From DATHSY01 sp046729855 (GTDB lineage: Bacteria; Actinomycetota; UBA4738; HRBIN12), in contig JBKPHM010000041.1 in assembly GCA_046729855.1 (NCBI GenBank), positions 1 to 7,188 of the forward strand: DNA of 7,188 bases. The letters are read 5' to 3'. A program made the translations under genes and the position numbers. Numbering within the stretch: position 1 is the first letter of the stretch; every line of letters starts with the position of its first letter. Below, one piece after another: positions 1 through 5,936 of this stretch. The notes under the pieces were generated by a model. It had not been told where the DNA came from, ran no database searches, and worked only from the letters and a program-made list of their open reading frames with translations.

Positions 1-500
1 GCGGCGATCATCGCCTCGGCCGCCGCGGTCCCCGCCGCGATCCCCTGGTTCTTGAACGGGCCATCCTGTATCGCCGCGAGCGAGGCGGCGTACTGCGCGG
101 CGAGCGCCTGCAGCAGGCTCGCCCTGGTCGGGAACGGGATCATCGCGGGCACGGTCGCGACGATCTCGGAGAGGACGCGGTAGGCCGCGGTCGCGACCGC
201 GGCCTTCTTCGAGGCCCGCGCCGAGAACCGCCGCTTGAGGAGGTAGGGCCGGTGATGCCTCGGCTCGATCGCGTTGACCGCGTCGTAGACGGCGCCTTGG
301 GTCATCGCCAAGTTGATCTGAATGGCGGGCCCTGCTCCGCCCGCCGGCCCGGGCATCGCCGCGAGCGTGTTCACCGCGCTCAGGTTCCACTCGGTCACGG
401 CGTTGCCGGCAGGCTGGCCTCGTGCCGAGGCCGAGATCCCGGCGACAGCGGCGACGAGCAGCGCAATCACCGCAATCCGGGTCGTCGATCTCAAGTGCAT
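1..500 (-). CDS. Secreted vanadium-haloperoxidase-like / PAP2 protein, copy A, N-terminal part
   Basis: The frame is open from the ATG at 500-498 to the left edge, giving about 166 residues; the C-terminus lies outside the window. It begins MHLRSTTRIAVIALLV and has a typical Sec signal peptide: Arg residues, a hydrophobic core, then small residues (SASARG). About four of five residues match the complete paralogue at 1735-3084, including the segments QGAVYDAVNAIEP, HHRPYLLKRRFSARASK and FPTRASLLQ. The metal/phosphate-binding residues of this family are in the C-terminal half, so whether this copy is catalytically complete cannot be judged. The start is supported by GGAG at 508-511 on the minus strand, 7 nt before the ATG, the same arrangement as in the paralogue. 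It is divergent from regulator 1, with 94 bp between start codons. The family assignment rests on the paralogue. It could be a truncated or intact gene. Confidence 0.85.
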   Translation of the reverse strand, partial: MHLRSTTRIAVIALLVAAVAGISASARGQPAGNAVTEWNLSAVNTLAAMPGPAGGAGPAIQINLAMTQGAVYDAVNAIEPRHHRPYLLKRRFSARASKKAAVATAAYRVLSEIVATVPAMIPFPTRASLLQALAAQYAASLAAIQDGPFKNQGIAAGTAAAEAMIA

Positions 501-507
501 GGGTCTA

Positions 508-511
508 CTCC
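508..511 (-). promoter_or_regulatory. Shine-Dalgarno site of PAP2 copy A
   Basis: On the minus strand GGAG lies 7 nt before the ATG at 500. The spacing is identical to that in the second PAP2 gene, which supports choosing this Met as the start in both. Confidence 0.6.
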
Positions 512-554
512 GTTCTCGTTGCTTGCCGTGACACAGGCTCGTCGCGGCCGGGAG

Positions 555-594
555 TGGAGTCCATTGGTCATTCGCCGTATCTTTGAAGAGCGCC
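555..594 (+). promoter_or_regulatory. Putative leaderless promoter of regulator 1
   Basis: TGGAGT (555-560), a 17-bp spacer and TATCTT (578-583) form a plausible -35/-10 pair, followed 11 nt later by the GTG at 595. The same block precedes regulators 2 and 4 at the same spacer length. No Shine-Dalgarno lies just before the GTG. The palindrome between the elements is weak here: ATTGGTC and GCCGTAT match at four of seven paired positions. The promoter is inferred from conservation; no transcript start is known. Confidence 0.5.
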
Positions 595-1620
595 GTGCCT
601 GAACTCGCCGCACAAGATGCGGAGCGGCTGCTCCGCTTCGTCGCCGAGGCGCAAAGCATCGGCGGCGATCAACTGTTCACGCCCGACCTGTTCGTCGAGC
701 TCGGACGCCTGGTACCGGCCGACGATTTCGTGGGGTACCAGGAGCTGGATCTTGTGCGGCGGCGAGAGTTCTTCTCCGTCCAGCGGGACGGCCAGGAAGA
801 GTACGCCGACGACGACAAGGACGACGTCCTTTGGAACATCGTGGTCGTGGAGAACCCGGTCTGCCGCCGGCGCTGGGAAGGGTGCTTCGAGGCGCTCAAG
901 CTCTCGGATTTCCTGTCGCGCAAAGAGCTCCATCGCACACGTTTCTACGACCTCTGGTTGCGGCCCTGGGGCGTCGAGTACGGACTCTCCGTAGCAATTC
1001 CCTCACCGCCATGGCACACGAAGACGTTCGCGTTCAGTCGCACGGGAAACCGGGACTTCACCGAGCGCGACCGGCTCGTACTCGACGTCCTGCAGCCGCA
1101 TCTGGCGCGGCTCTGGCGTGCGGCAAGGACCCGTCGGCTGCTGAGGTCGGCACTCGCCGAGCTCGACCGTGTTGACGAGCACAGCGGTCGCGGGGTGATC
1201 CTGCTCGGCCCCGGAGAAGAGGTCGAGTTCGCTTCAGCGCCGGCACGCCGGCTCCTGCGCGAGTTCTTCCCGGGCGTTACCGCTGATCGGCTTCCGGCCG
1301 CGCTCGAGGAATGGCTCGGGCCAGGTGCGACGAGTCCGCTGATCAGCCGGAGCGGAGCGCGTCAGTTGTCTGTCGACCGAGCGGACGACGCGCTCCTGCT
1401 GGAGGAGAGGCGCGAGGAGGTCGGGCTGACCGCGCGCGAGCGCGAGGTGCTTGCCTGGGTGGCGCGAGGCAAGACCAACGCCCAGATTGCGCGTCTGCTC
1501 TGGCTCGCGCCCGGCACGGTCGGCAAGCACCTCGAGCACGTCTACGCCAAGCTCGGCGTCAGCACGCGCACCGCGGCGGTAACTCGGTTTCTCGGTCTGA
1601 TCGACGCAGAAGCGTCCTGA
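595..1620 (+). CDS. LuxR-family transcriptional regulator, copy 1 (GAF-like sensor + GerE HTH)
   Basis: The protein has 341 residues from GTG 595. An N-terminal region (about 25-165) resembles the GAF-like sensor of actinobacterial LuxR-type regulators, with GRLVPADDFVGYQELD, an acidic stretch at about 67-77, ENPVCRRRW, LKLSDFLSR and RDFTERDRLVLDVLQPHLARLW. A short PAS-like segment follows (GVILLGPGEEVEFASAPARRLL). The last 64 residues are a GerE helix-turn-helix starting LTAREREVLAWVARGKTN. It probably acts as a cytoplasmic DNA-binding regulator with an unknown ligand; no response-regulator receiver domain or LuxI-type neighbour is visible. A TTG at 583 is in frame but overlaps the putative -10, and the paralogues align from the GTG, so I chose GTG. 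The recognition helix reads APGTVGKHLEH, where copies 3 and 4 have APSTVRKHLEN. It is divergent from PAP2 copy A and convergent with copy B. Confidence 0.9.
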   Translation: MPELAAQDAERLLRFVAEAQSIGGDQLFTPDLFVELGRLVPADDFVGYQELDLVRRREFFSVQRDGQEEYADDDKDDVLWNIVVVENPVCRRRWEGCFEALKLSDFLSRKELHRTRFYDLWLRPWGVEYGLSVAIPSPPWHTKTFAFSRTGNRDFTERDRLVLDVLQPHLARLWRAARTRRLLRSALAELDRVDEHSGRGVILLGPGEEVEFASAPARRLLREFFPGVTADRLPAALEEWLGPGATSPLISRSGARQLSVDRADDALLLEERREEVGLTAREREVLAWVARGKTNAQIARLLWLAPGTVGKHLEHVYAKLGVSTRTAAVTRFLGLIDAEAS

Positions 1621-1628
1621 GCGGCACC

Positions 1629-1647
1629 GCCCGGCTCGGAGCCGGGC
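1629..1647 (+). terminator. GC hairpin after regulator 1
   Basis: GCCCGGCT (1629-1636), the loop CGG and AGCCGGGC (1640-1647) form a perfect 8-bp stem 8 nt after the stop codon. No T-tract follows, so it is either an atypical terminator or a 3'-end stabilising hairpin. Confidence 0.5.
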
Positions 1648-1686
1648 AGCCGCGTCTTCAGAGCCTGTGAAAGTTCGTGTCTGGCC

Positions 1687-1729
1687 GGGATACGCGGAGG
1701 GTGGGCAGTGTCCACCCTCCGCGTATCTC
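1687..1729. terminator. Long hairpin between convergent genes, likely bidirectional terminator
   Basis: GATACGCGGAGGGTGG (1689-1704) is perfectly complementary to 1712-1727 around a 7-nt loop. Two more outer pairs (one G-U) extend the stem to about 18 bp. It begins 5 nt beyond the PAP2 copy B stop codon (1735-1737) and lies about 70 nt downstream of regulator 1, so it can terminate both transcripts. No long T-tract is present on either side. Confidence 0.65.
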
Positions 1730-1734
1730 CCATT

Positions 1735-3084
1735 TCACGAGGCGGTCGCTGCCTTCCTGCCCACCGGCTGGAAGTAGTTCTCCGCCATGTAGTTGGCGAC
1801 GCTCCTGCCGAGAAGCTCCGCCTGCACGTCAGGTGTACGGAAGTGGAGGCCCGCCCAGATGCGAGCCTCGATGATCTCCGCGAGCGCCTGTGAGAAGCGG
1901 TCGAAGTGGCGCGTCGCGGGACCTCCCGTATTAAGGGCCCTGCTCGTCACGTCGAAGCCGATCTCGTCGGTACCGAAGAACAGCCGCAGCACGCGCAGGT
2001 ACGCACCGTCGTTGCAGAGATGTCCGGACGGGTGCTCGGGGTACGGCGCCGTGATGAGCGCCGTCCAGGTCGGGTCGGGCTCGGTCGCCGGGTTGCCGTC
2101 CTCTGCCGCCCGACGGATCGCGTTCCACGGCCGCCAGAAGTCCCAGTAGTACTTGTCGCTCCAGCAGGTGATCGCCGCGTCCGCCGCGGTCAGGTTCTGC
2201 ATCGCAAGGAGACGGGCGCTGTCGACGATGTCGACTTCGTACCGTCCGACAAGGTCGCGGGCGACCGAGTTCCAGCTCGCGATGGGCGTGCTCTGCCACC
2301 AGCGCGCGATGTACGTCTGCTCTGGCGTGCGGACCGTGCTGTTCACGGCCCCGAGTGCCTTGACCTCGTTGACCTCGGCCGCGTAGGCGGCGCTGCCGAG
2401 CGCCAGCGGACCGGCGGTGCGGAACTGCGACGAGCTCTGCACGAGGAACGGCGTCACCCCGCCCACCCAGGGGGTCGGATCGAGCATCTGCGTCCCGTCC
2501 GCGTTTAGGAGCGGCTGCCAGTGCCCCGGGGCGGGGTTCGGCACCCACTGCGAGAGCCCGAACCGGCCGTCATCTTGGCGGGCGGCGATCATCGCCTCGG
2601 CCGCGGCGTTCCCGGCGACGATCCCCTGCCTCTTGAATGGCCCGTCCGGTATCGCCGCGAGCGATGCGGCGTACTGCGCGGCGAGCGACTGCAGCAAGCT
2701 CGCCCTGGTTGGGAACGGGATCGTCGCGGGCACGGTCGAGATGATGTCGGAGAGGACGTCGTAGGCCGCCGTTGCGACCGCGGCCTCCTTCGAGGCCCTC
2801 GCCGAGAACCGCCGCTTGAGGAGATACGGCCGATGGTGCTTCGGCTCGATCGCGTTGACCGCGTCGTAGACGGCGCCCTGCACCATCGCCACGTGGATCG
2901 CGGACGCAGGCGGTGCCCCACCCGCCGGCCCCGGAAGCCCGGTGAGCGTGTTCACCGCGATCAGGTTCCACTCGCTCACGGTGTTGCCGGCAGACTGGCC
3001 CCGTGCCGAGGCCGAGAGTCCGCCGACGGCGGCGACGACCAGTAGCGCAATCACCGCAATCCGGGTCGTCGATCTCAGGTCCAT
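1735..3084 (-). CDS. Secreted vanadium-dependent haloperoxidase-like / PAP2 phosphoesterase-superfamily protein, copy B
   Basis: The protein has 449 residues and all active-site motifs of the vanadium chloroperoxidase/PAP2 superfamily: K-X6-RP at K311-R318-P319 (KYYWDFWRP), HPSGH at 351-355 with S353, G354 and H355, and R-X5-H at R408-H414 (ARIWAGLHF). In the family these bind vanadate or phosphate, H355 acts as acid-base and H414 bonds the vanadate or attacks the phosphate. A Sec signal peptide is visible (residues 1 to about 26: RSTTR, then IAVIALLVVAAVGGL, then SASA), so the protein is probably exported. It could be a haloperoxidase or an acid phosphatase; sequence alone does not decide, and no halide specificity can be read. 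The start at 3084 is chosen because AAGGGAG lies 7 nt upstream and the signal peptide starts there; the frame stays open to 3189 but that extension runs through regulator 2's promoter. It is divergent from regulator 2. Confidence 0.9.
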   Translation of the reverse strand: MDLRSTTRIAVIALLVVAAVGGLSASARGQSAGNTVSEWNLIAVNTLTGLPGPAGGAPPASAIHVAMVQGAVYDAVNAIEPKHHRPYLLKRRFSARASKEAAVATAAYDVLSDIISTVPATIPFPTRASLLQSLAAQYAASLAAIPDGPFKRQGIVAGNAAAEAMIAARQDDGRFGLSQWVPNPAPGHWQPLLNADGTQMLDPTPWVGGVTPFLVQSSSQFRTAGPLALGSAAYAAEVNEVKALGAVNSTVRTPEQTYIARWWQSTPIASWNSVARDLVGRYEVDIVDSARLLAMQNLTAADAAITCWSDKYYWDFWRPWNAIRRAAEDGNPATEPDPTWTALITAPYPEHPSGHLCNDGAYLRVLRLFFGTDEIGFDVTSRALNTGGPATRHFDRFSQALAEIIEARIWAGLHFRTPDVQAELLGRSVANYMAENYFQPVGRKAATAS

Positions 3085-3091
3085 GCGTGTA

Positions 3092-3098
3092 CTCCCTT
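3092..3098 (-). promoter_or_regulatory. Shine-Dalgarno site of PAP2 copy B
   Basis: AAGGGAG on the minus strand lies 7 nt before the ATG at 3084. It decides the start over the longer in-frame options. The PAP2 genes thus use leadered translation while the divergent regulators appear not to. Confidence 0.7.
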
Positions 3099-3138
3099 CG
3101 CTTTGCTTGCCGTGACACATGCTCGTCCCGGCCGAGAG

Positions 3139-3175
3139 TGGAGTCCATACGACATTCGTCGTATCTTTGAAGGTC
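3139..3175 (+). promoter_or_regulatory. Putative leaderless promoter of regulator 2
   Basis: TGGAGT (3139-3144), a 17-bp spacer and TATCTT (3162-3167) are followed 8 nt later by the GTG at 3176. The block matches those before regulators 1 and 4 and is retained even though the gene behind it is broken, perhaps because the same region serves the divergent PAP2 gene. Confidence 0.5.
3147..3164. promoter_or_regulatory. Perfect 18-bp palindrome, candidate operator
   Basis: ATACGAC, ATTC and GTCGTAT form a perfect 7-bp inverted repeat with a 4-bp centre. It lies in the -35/-10 spacer and overlaps the -10 of regulator 2. The equivalent sites are at 563-580 (four of seven pairs) and 4865-4882 (five of seven pairs); all keep ATTC and a GYCGTAT right half. 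Its size suits a dimeric GerE-type HTH, and its position suits autoregulation or control of both divergent genes. The role is inferred. Confidence 0.5.
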
Positions 3176-4196
3176 GTGCCTGCACTCACCAGCGGTGATG
3201 CGGAGCCGCTGCTTCGCGTGGTTGCCGAGGCGGAGAGCCTCGGGGGCGGCCTCGATCCCTTAACGAGTGAGCTGCTCGGCGAGATCGGCCGCCTGGTCCC
3301 GGCCGACTGGATTGCCTACAACGAGCTCGATCGCGTGCGCCGGCGGAACCTCTTCATAGTCGGCTGGCCCTGTGAAGACGACGACGATGATGGAGAGCTC
3401 AGCGATGAGGACTGGGAGCTCCAACTGGAGCACCCCACCTGCCTACGCCATCAGCAGGGTTTTTCGAAGCTCTCAAAGTCTCGGACTTCTTCACCCAGCG
3501 GGAGCTGCACGGGACGCGGCTCTACCAGCGCCCGGTATCGGCCGGAGGGAATCGAGTACGAAATGACCGTTGCGATTCCTTCGCCCTTGTGGCATACGAA
3601 GACATTCTCTTCTTTCGCAGGGGGCCGCCGCGATTTCAGCGAGCGCGACCGGCTCGTCCTCAACCGTCTGCAACCGCACCTCGCTCGCCTCTGGCAGGCG
3701 GCACGGACACGTCGACTGCTCAAGGCAGCGCTCGCAAGCATGGATCACGCGTCCGAGCGTGACCCGCGCAGAGTGATCCTTGTCGGCGCCGCAGCAGAGG
3801 TCGCATTCGCCTCAGCGCCAGCGCGCCGGCTCCTGCGTGAGTTCTTGCCGGGCCGACGAACCGGGCGCCTTCCGCGAGCTCGGAGAGTGGTTCGAGTCGG
3901 GAGCGGAGCGACCACTCCTCCGCCGGCGCGGCGACCGGCAGCTGAGTGTCGAGCGCTCGCTCGATTCCCTCCTGCTCGAAGAGGGGCAGACAGAGGTCCT
4001 GCTGACCGCTCGCGAGCGCGAGGTACTTGCCTGGGTGGCCCGAGGCAAGACCAACGCCGACATCGCGGGCTTGCTCTGGCTCGCGCCGAGCACGGTGTGC
4101 AAGCACCTCGAGAATGTCTACGCGAAGCTCGGCGTCAGCACGCGCACCGCAGCGGTGGCGCGTTTCCTCGGGCTGATCGACTCAGAAGCCTCCTAG
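3176..4196 (+). pseudogene. Frameshifted LuxR-family regulator, copy 2
   Basis: Homology to regulators 1 and 4 runs from the GTG at 3176 (VPALTSGDAE) to the TAG at 4194-4196, but in three pieces. One base appears lost near 3455-3457: after HQQG the matching frame becomes FFEALKVSDFFTQRELHG. About one base is gained near 3536-3538, restoring the first frame at RPEGIEYEMTVAIPSP. Two bases are lost near 3875, moving the GerE domain (LTAREREVLAWVARGKTN to LGLIDSEAS) into another frame. The original frame then runs on to 4345 without an HTH. The gene therefore cannot make an intact regulator unless the indels are assembly errors. The N-terminal part keeps an acidic segment, CEDDDDDGELSDEDWE. The recognition helix has Cys (STVCKHLEN) where copies 3 and 4 have Arg. 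A downstream in-frame start could in principle yield an HTH-only product. Confidence 0.85.
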
Positions 4197-4223
4197 GCTT
4201 TCCCGTCGTATCGCGTGTATGTC

Positions 4224-4774
4224 GTGCCCGTAGCTCGGGCTCACCTTGGTGCGCCGTCAACGGGCGATGTGCCCGGCGAGATCGGTCGCATGGTCCCAGC
4301 GGACTGGATTGCCTTCAACGAACTCGATCGCGTGCGCCGACGTAACCGACTTGCTTGTTAGGCCGAGATCCTTTACGGACGGAAGAAACCGAACTCTCCT
4401 CACGTCTAGAGGTACTTGATCAGTTCCGATGTGAGGAGGATCTCGTAGGAGGGCTACTTAGGTATCTAGGACGCCAGTCGCCGGCGATGATCGTCGCGAG
4501 GCTCGCGCTGTTTGTCGCGCTGACAGGGGCGCGCTCGCTCGATTCCCTCCGGCTCGAAGAGCGGCAGACAGAGGTCCTACTGACCGCCCGCGAGCGCGAG
4601 GTACTTGCCTGGGTTGCCCGAGGCAAGACCAACGCCGAGATCGCGCGCCTGCTCTGGCTTGCGCCGAGCACGGTCCGCAAGCACCTCGAGAACGTGTACG
4701 CCAAGCTCGGGGTCAATACGCGAACCGCGGCGGTGGCCCGATTCCTCGGGCTGATCGACGCAGAAGCGTCCTAA
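4224..4774 (+). pseudogene. Internally deleted LuxR-family regulator, copy 3 (HTH remnant)
   Basis: A degenerate 5' end is seen at 4205-4245: GTCGTATC followed by GTGCCC and CTCACC, as at the start of copy 2. A 30-residue remnant follows from 4269 (GEIGRMVPADWIAFNELDRVRRRN) and stops at the TAG 4359-4361; it closely matches copy 2. From about 4350 to 4530 the sequence has no visible homology to the family, and the family sequence resumes at about 4531 (ARSLDSLRLEERQTEVLL) through a complete GerE domain ending LGLIDAEAS. Most of the sensor is therefore gone. An open frame covers 4355-4774, and its first ATG (4487) would give a 95-residue HTH-only protein, but I see no convincing ribosome site or promoter. 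The HTH stretch from APSTVRKH to the conserved LGLI is identical in protein sequence to copy 4. It is probably dead; expression as a single-domain DNA-binding protein cannot be excluded. Confidence 0.75.
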
Positions 4775-4775
4775 T

Positions 4776-4813
4776 GCTTCCGCGTCCTATCGTAAGGCTT
4801 CCGCCTCGTATCG
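4776..4813. repeat. Short tandem repeat, 21-bp period
   Basis: GCTTCCGCGTCCTATCG (4776-4792) recurs at 4797-4813 with two mismatches, right after the copy 3 stop codon. The second unit and its continuation (TCGTATCGCATGAACGTCCTTCCC) also resemble 4201-4229 after copy 2, so it seems to be duplicated regulator-flanking sequence. Confidence 0.55.
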
Positions 4814-4856
4814 CATGAACGTCCTTCCCATGACAAAACCTCCCCCGAACGGGGAG

Positions 4857-4893
4857 TAGAGTCCATTCGGCATTCGTCGTATCTTTGAGAGCC
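4857..4893 (+). promoter_or_regulatory. Putative leaderless promoter of regulator 4
   Basis: TAGAGT (4857-4862), a 17-bp spacer and TATCTT (4880-4885) are followed 8 nt later by the GTG at 4894. The partial palindrome ATTCGGC, ATTC, GTCGTAT spans 4865-4882. A small hairpin (CTCCCC 4840-4845 with GGGGAG 4851-4856) sits just upstream. No divergent PAP2 gene is present here. Confidence 0.5.
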
Positions 4894-5925
4894 GTGCCTG
4901 CACTCACGAACGGCGATGCCGAGCGGCTGCTTCGCTTTGTTTCCGAGGCGCAGAGCCTCAGCGGTGACCAACCTTTTACGCCTGAGCTGCTCGTCGAGCT
5001 CGGACGGCTGATCGAAGCGGACTGGGTGACATACCACGAGACCGACTATGTCCGTCGGCGTCTGTTGGGGTACGTGCTGCGGCCGGGCGACGACGACGAG
5101 GACGAGGACGAGGACGGCGACATCCCCGACCATGAGTGGGAGCAGATGAACGACCACCCCATCTGCCGTCAGTGGAGGCACGACGGACGATTCAGCGCTC
5201 TGCGGTTGTCGGATGTGATCAGCCGACGCGAGCTCCGCCAAAGCCGCTTCTACGCGGAGTCCTTCGCGCCATGGGGCATTGAATACGAGCTCAAGGTCCG
5301 CCTTCCGTCACCGCCGTGGCATGGCAAGACGTTCGCGTTTCATCGGAGAGCCGCCCGCGACTTCACGGCGCGTGACCGGCTGGTCCTCGAGCTCCTGACG
5401 CCGCACTTCACCCGCATTTGGCATGAAGCGAGGACACGTCGCCTGCTAGGAACGGCTCTGGGGGAGCTCGATCGCGCGGACGAGCAAGGCCCTCGTGGAG
5501 TGATTTTCTTCGGGGCCGACGGCGAGGCGGAGTTCATGTCCGCTTCGGCTCACCGTCTCTTGCGCGAATACTTTCCGGCGGCGCCGGCCGGCCGGCTCCC
5601 TGTCGCACTTGCAGATTGGTGCGAGAACGGCTGCTCGCAATCGCGGCTCCGCCGACGGGGCGAACGCCGGCTCGTCGTCCAACGGACCGTCGATTCGCTG
5701 ATCCTGGAAGAGCGAGTCGAGAAGGTTCCATTGACGGCGCGCGAGCGCGACGTGCTCTCGTGGGTCGCGCGCGGCAAGACCAACGCCGAAATCGCGCAGT
5801 TGCTCTGGCTTGCACCGAGCACGGTCCGCAAGCACCTCGAAAACGTGTACGCGAAGCTCGGGGTCAACACGCGGACCGCCGCGGTGGCGCGGTTCCTTGG
5901 CCTCATCGAAGCAGAAGCGTCCTAG
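4894..5925 (+). CDS. LuxR-family transcriptional regulator, copy 4 (GAF-like sensor + GerE HTH)
   Basis: The protein has 343 residues from GTG 4894 and the same domain order as copy 1. The GAF-like N-terminal region includes GRLIEADWVTYHETD, HPICRQW, LRLSDVISR and RDFTARDRLVLELLTPHFTRIW; a PAS-like segment (GVIFFGADGEAEFMSASAHRLL) follows, and a GerE HTH occupies about 280-343 (LTARERDVLSWVARGKTN, APSTVRKHLEN). An unusual acidic tract at residues 66-76 (DDDEDEDEDGD) has ten acidic residues of eleven and sits where copy 1 has a shorter acidic stretch. No frameshift is seen, so this and copy 1 are the two apparently functional regulators. A TTG at 4885 is in frame but overlaps the putative -10. 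It has no PAP2 partner and is followed after 11 nt by the MutY gene, which may share its transcript. Confidence 0.9.
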   Translation: MPALTNGDAERLLRFVSEAQSLSGDQPFTPELLVELGRLIEADWVTYHETDYVRRRLLGYVLRPGDDDEDEDEDGDIPDHEWEQMNDHPICRQWRHDGRFSALRLSDVISRRELRQSRFYAESFAPWGIEYELKVRLPSPPWHGKTFAFHRRAARDFTARDRLVLELLTPHFTRIWHEARTRRLLGTALGELDRADEQGPRGVIFFGADGEAEFMSASAHRLLREYFPAAPAGRLPVALADWCENGCSQSRLRRRGERRLVVQRTVDSLILEERVEKVPLTARERDVLSWVARGKTNAEIAQLLWLAPSTVRKHLENVYAKLGVNTRTAAVARFLGLIEAEAS

Positions 5926-5936
5926 GCTTCAGCACC

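Larger units (their letters stand above)
1..1620. repeat. PAP2-regulator module, unit 1 of a segmental duplication
   Basis: This unit is homologous along its length to 2582-4196: position 1 pairs with about 2582, the PAP2 starts are 500 and 3084, and the regulator starts are 595 and 3176, an offset of about 2.58 kb. The intergenic region, including GTGACACANGCTCGTC and GAGTGGAGTCCAT, is conserved too. The left end lies outside the window. Confidence 0.8.
2582..4196. repeat. PAP2-regulator module, unit 2 of a segmental duplication
   Basis: This is the second unit of the duplication. Its PAP2 gene continues left to 1735 and is complete; its regulator is frameshifted. Divergence from unit 1 is moderate, with many scattered substitutions, so the duplication is not very recent. 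Confidence 0.8.

Noticed and set aside
252..602. Plus-strand open frame opposite PAP2 copy A and its promoter
   Set aside because: It is antisense to a clear coding frame and reads as Arg-rich shadow sequence.
1906..3148. Long open frames on both strands inside the PAP2 copy B gene (for example 1906-2508 and 2521-3045 plus, 2570-3148 minus)
   Set aside because: They are Arg/Pro/Gly-rich shadows of a high-GC gene whose own frame has signal peptide and active-site motifs.
3085..3189. Extending PAP2 copy B upstream to 3189
   Set aside because: The extension covers the regulator promoter, precedes the signal peptide and bypasses the good Shine-Dalgarno at 3092-3098.
3450..3880. Programmed ribosomal frameshifting in regulator copy 2
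   Set aside because: Three separate shifts would be needed and no conserved slippery site or stimulator is visible; copies 1 and 4 have none.
1..4196. Composite transposon around the duplicated module
   Set aside because: No transposase, terminal inverted repeats or target duplication is visible in the window; simple tandem duplication explains the layout.
3119..4345. One 408-residue gene from the open frame 3119-4345
   Set aside because: After about 3875 this frame leaves the family homology and lacks the HTH, which continues in another frame to 4196; it is the read-through of a pseudogene.
4776..4813. CRISPR array from repeated GCTTCCGC units
   Set aside because: There are only two units with a 21-bp period, and no proper spacers or cas genes.
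5616..5936. N-terminal extension of MutY to 5616
   Set aside because: It overlaps regulator 4 in another frame and is low-complexity Arg/Ala sequence without MutY homology.
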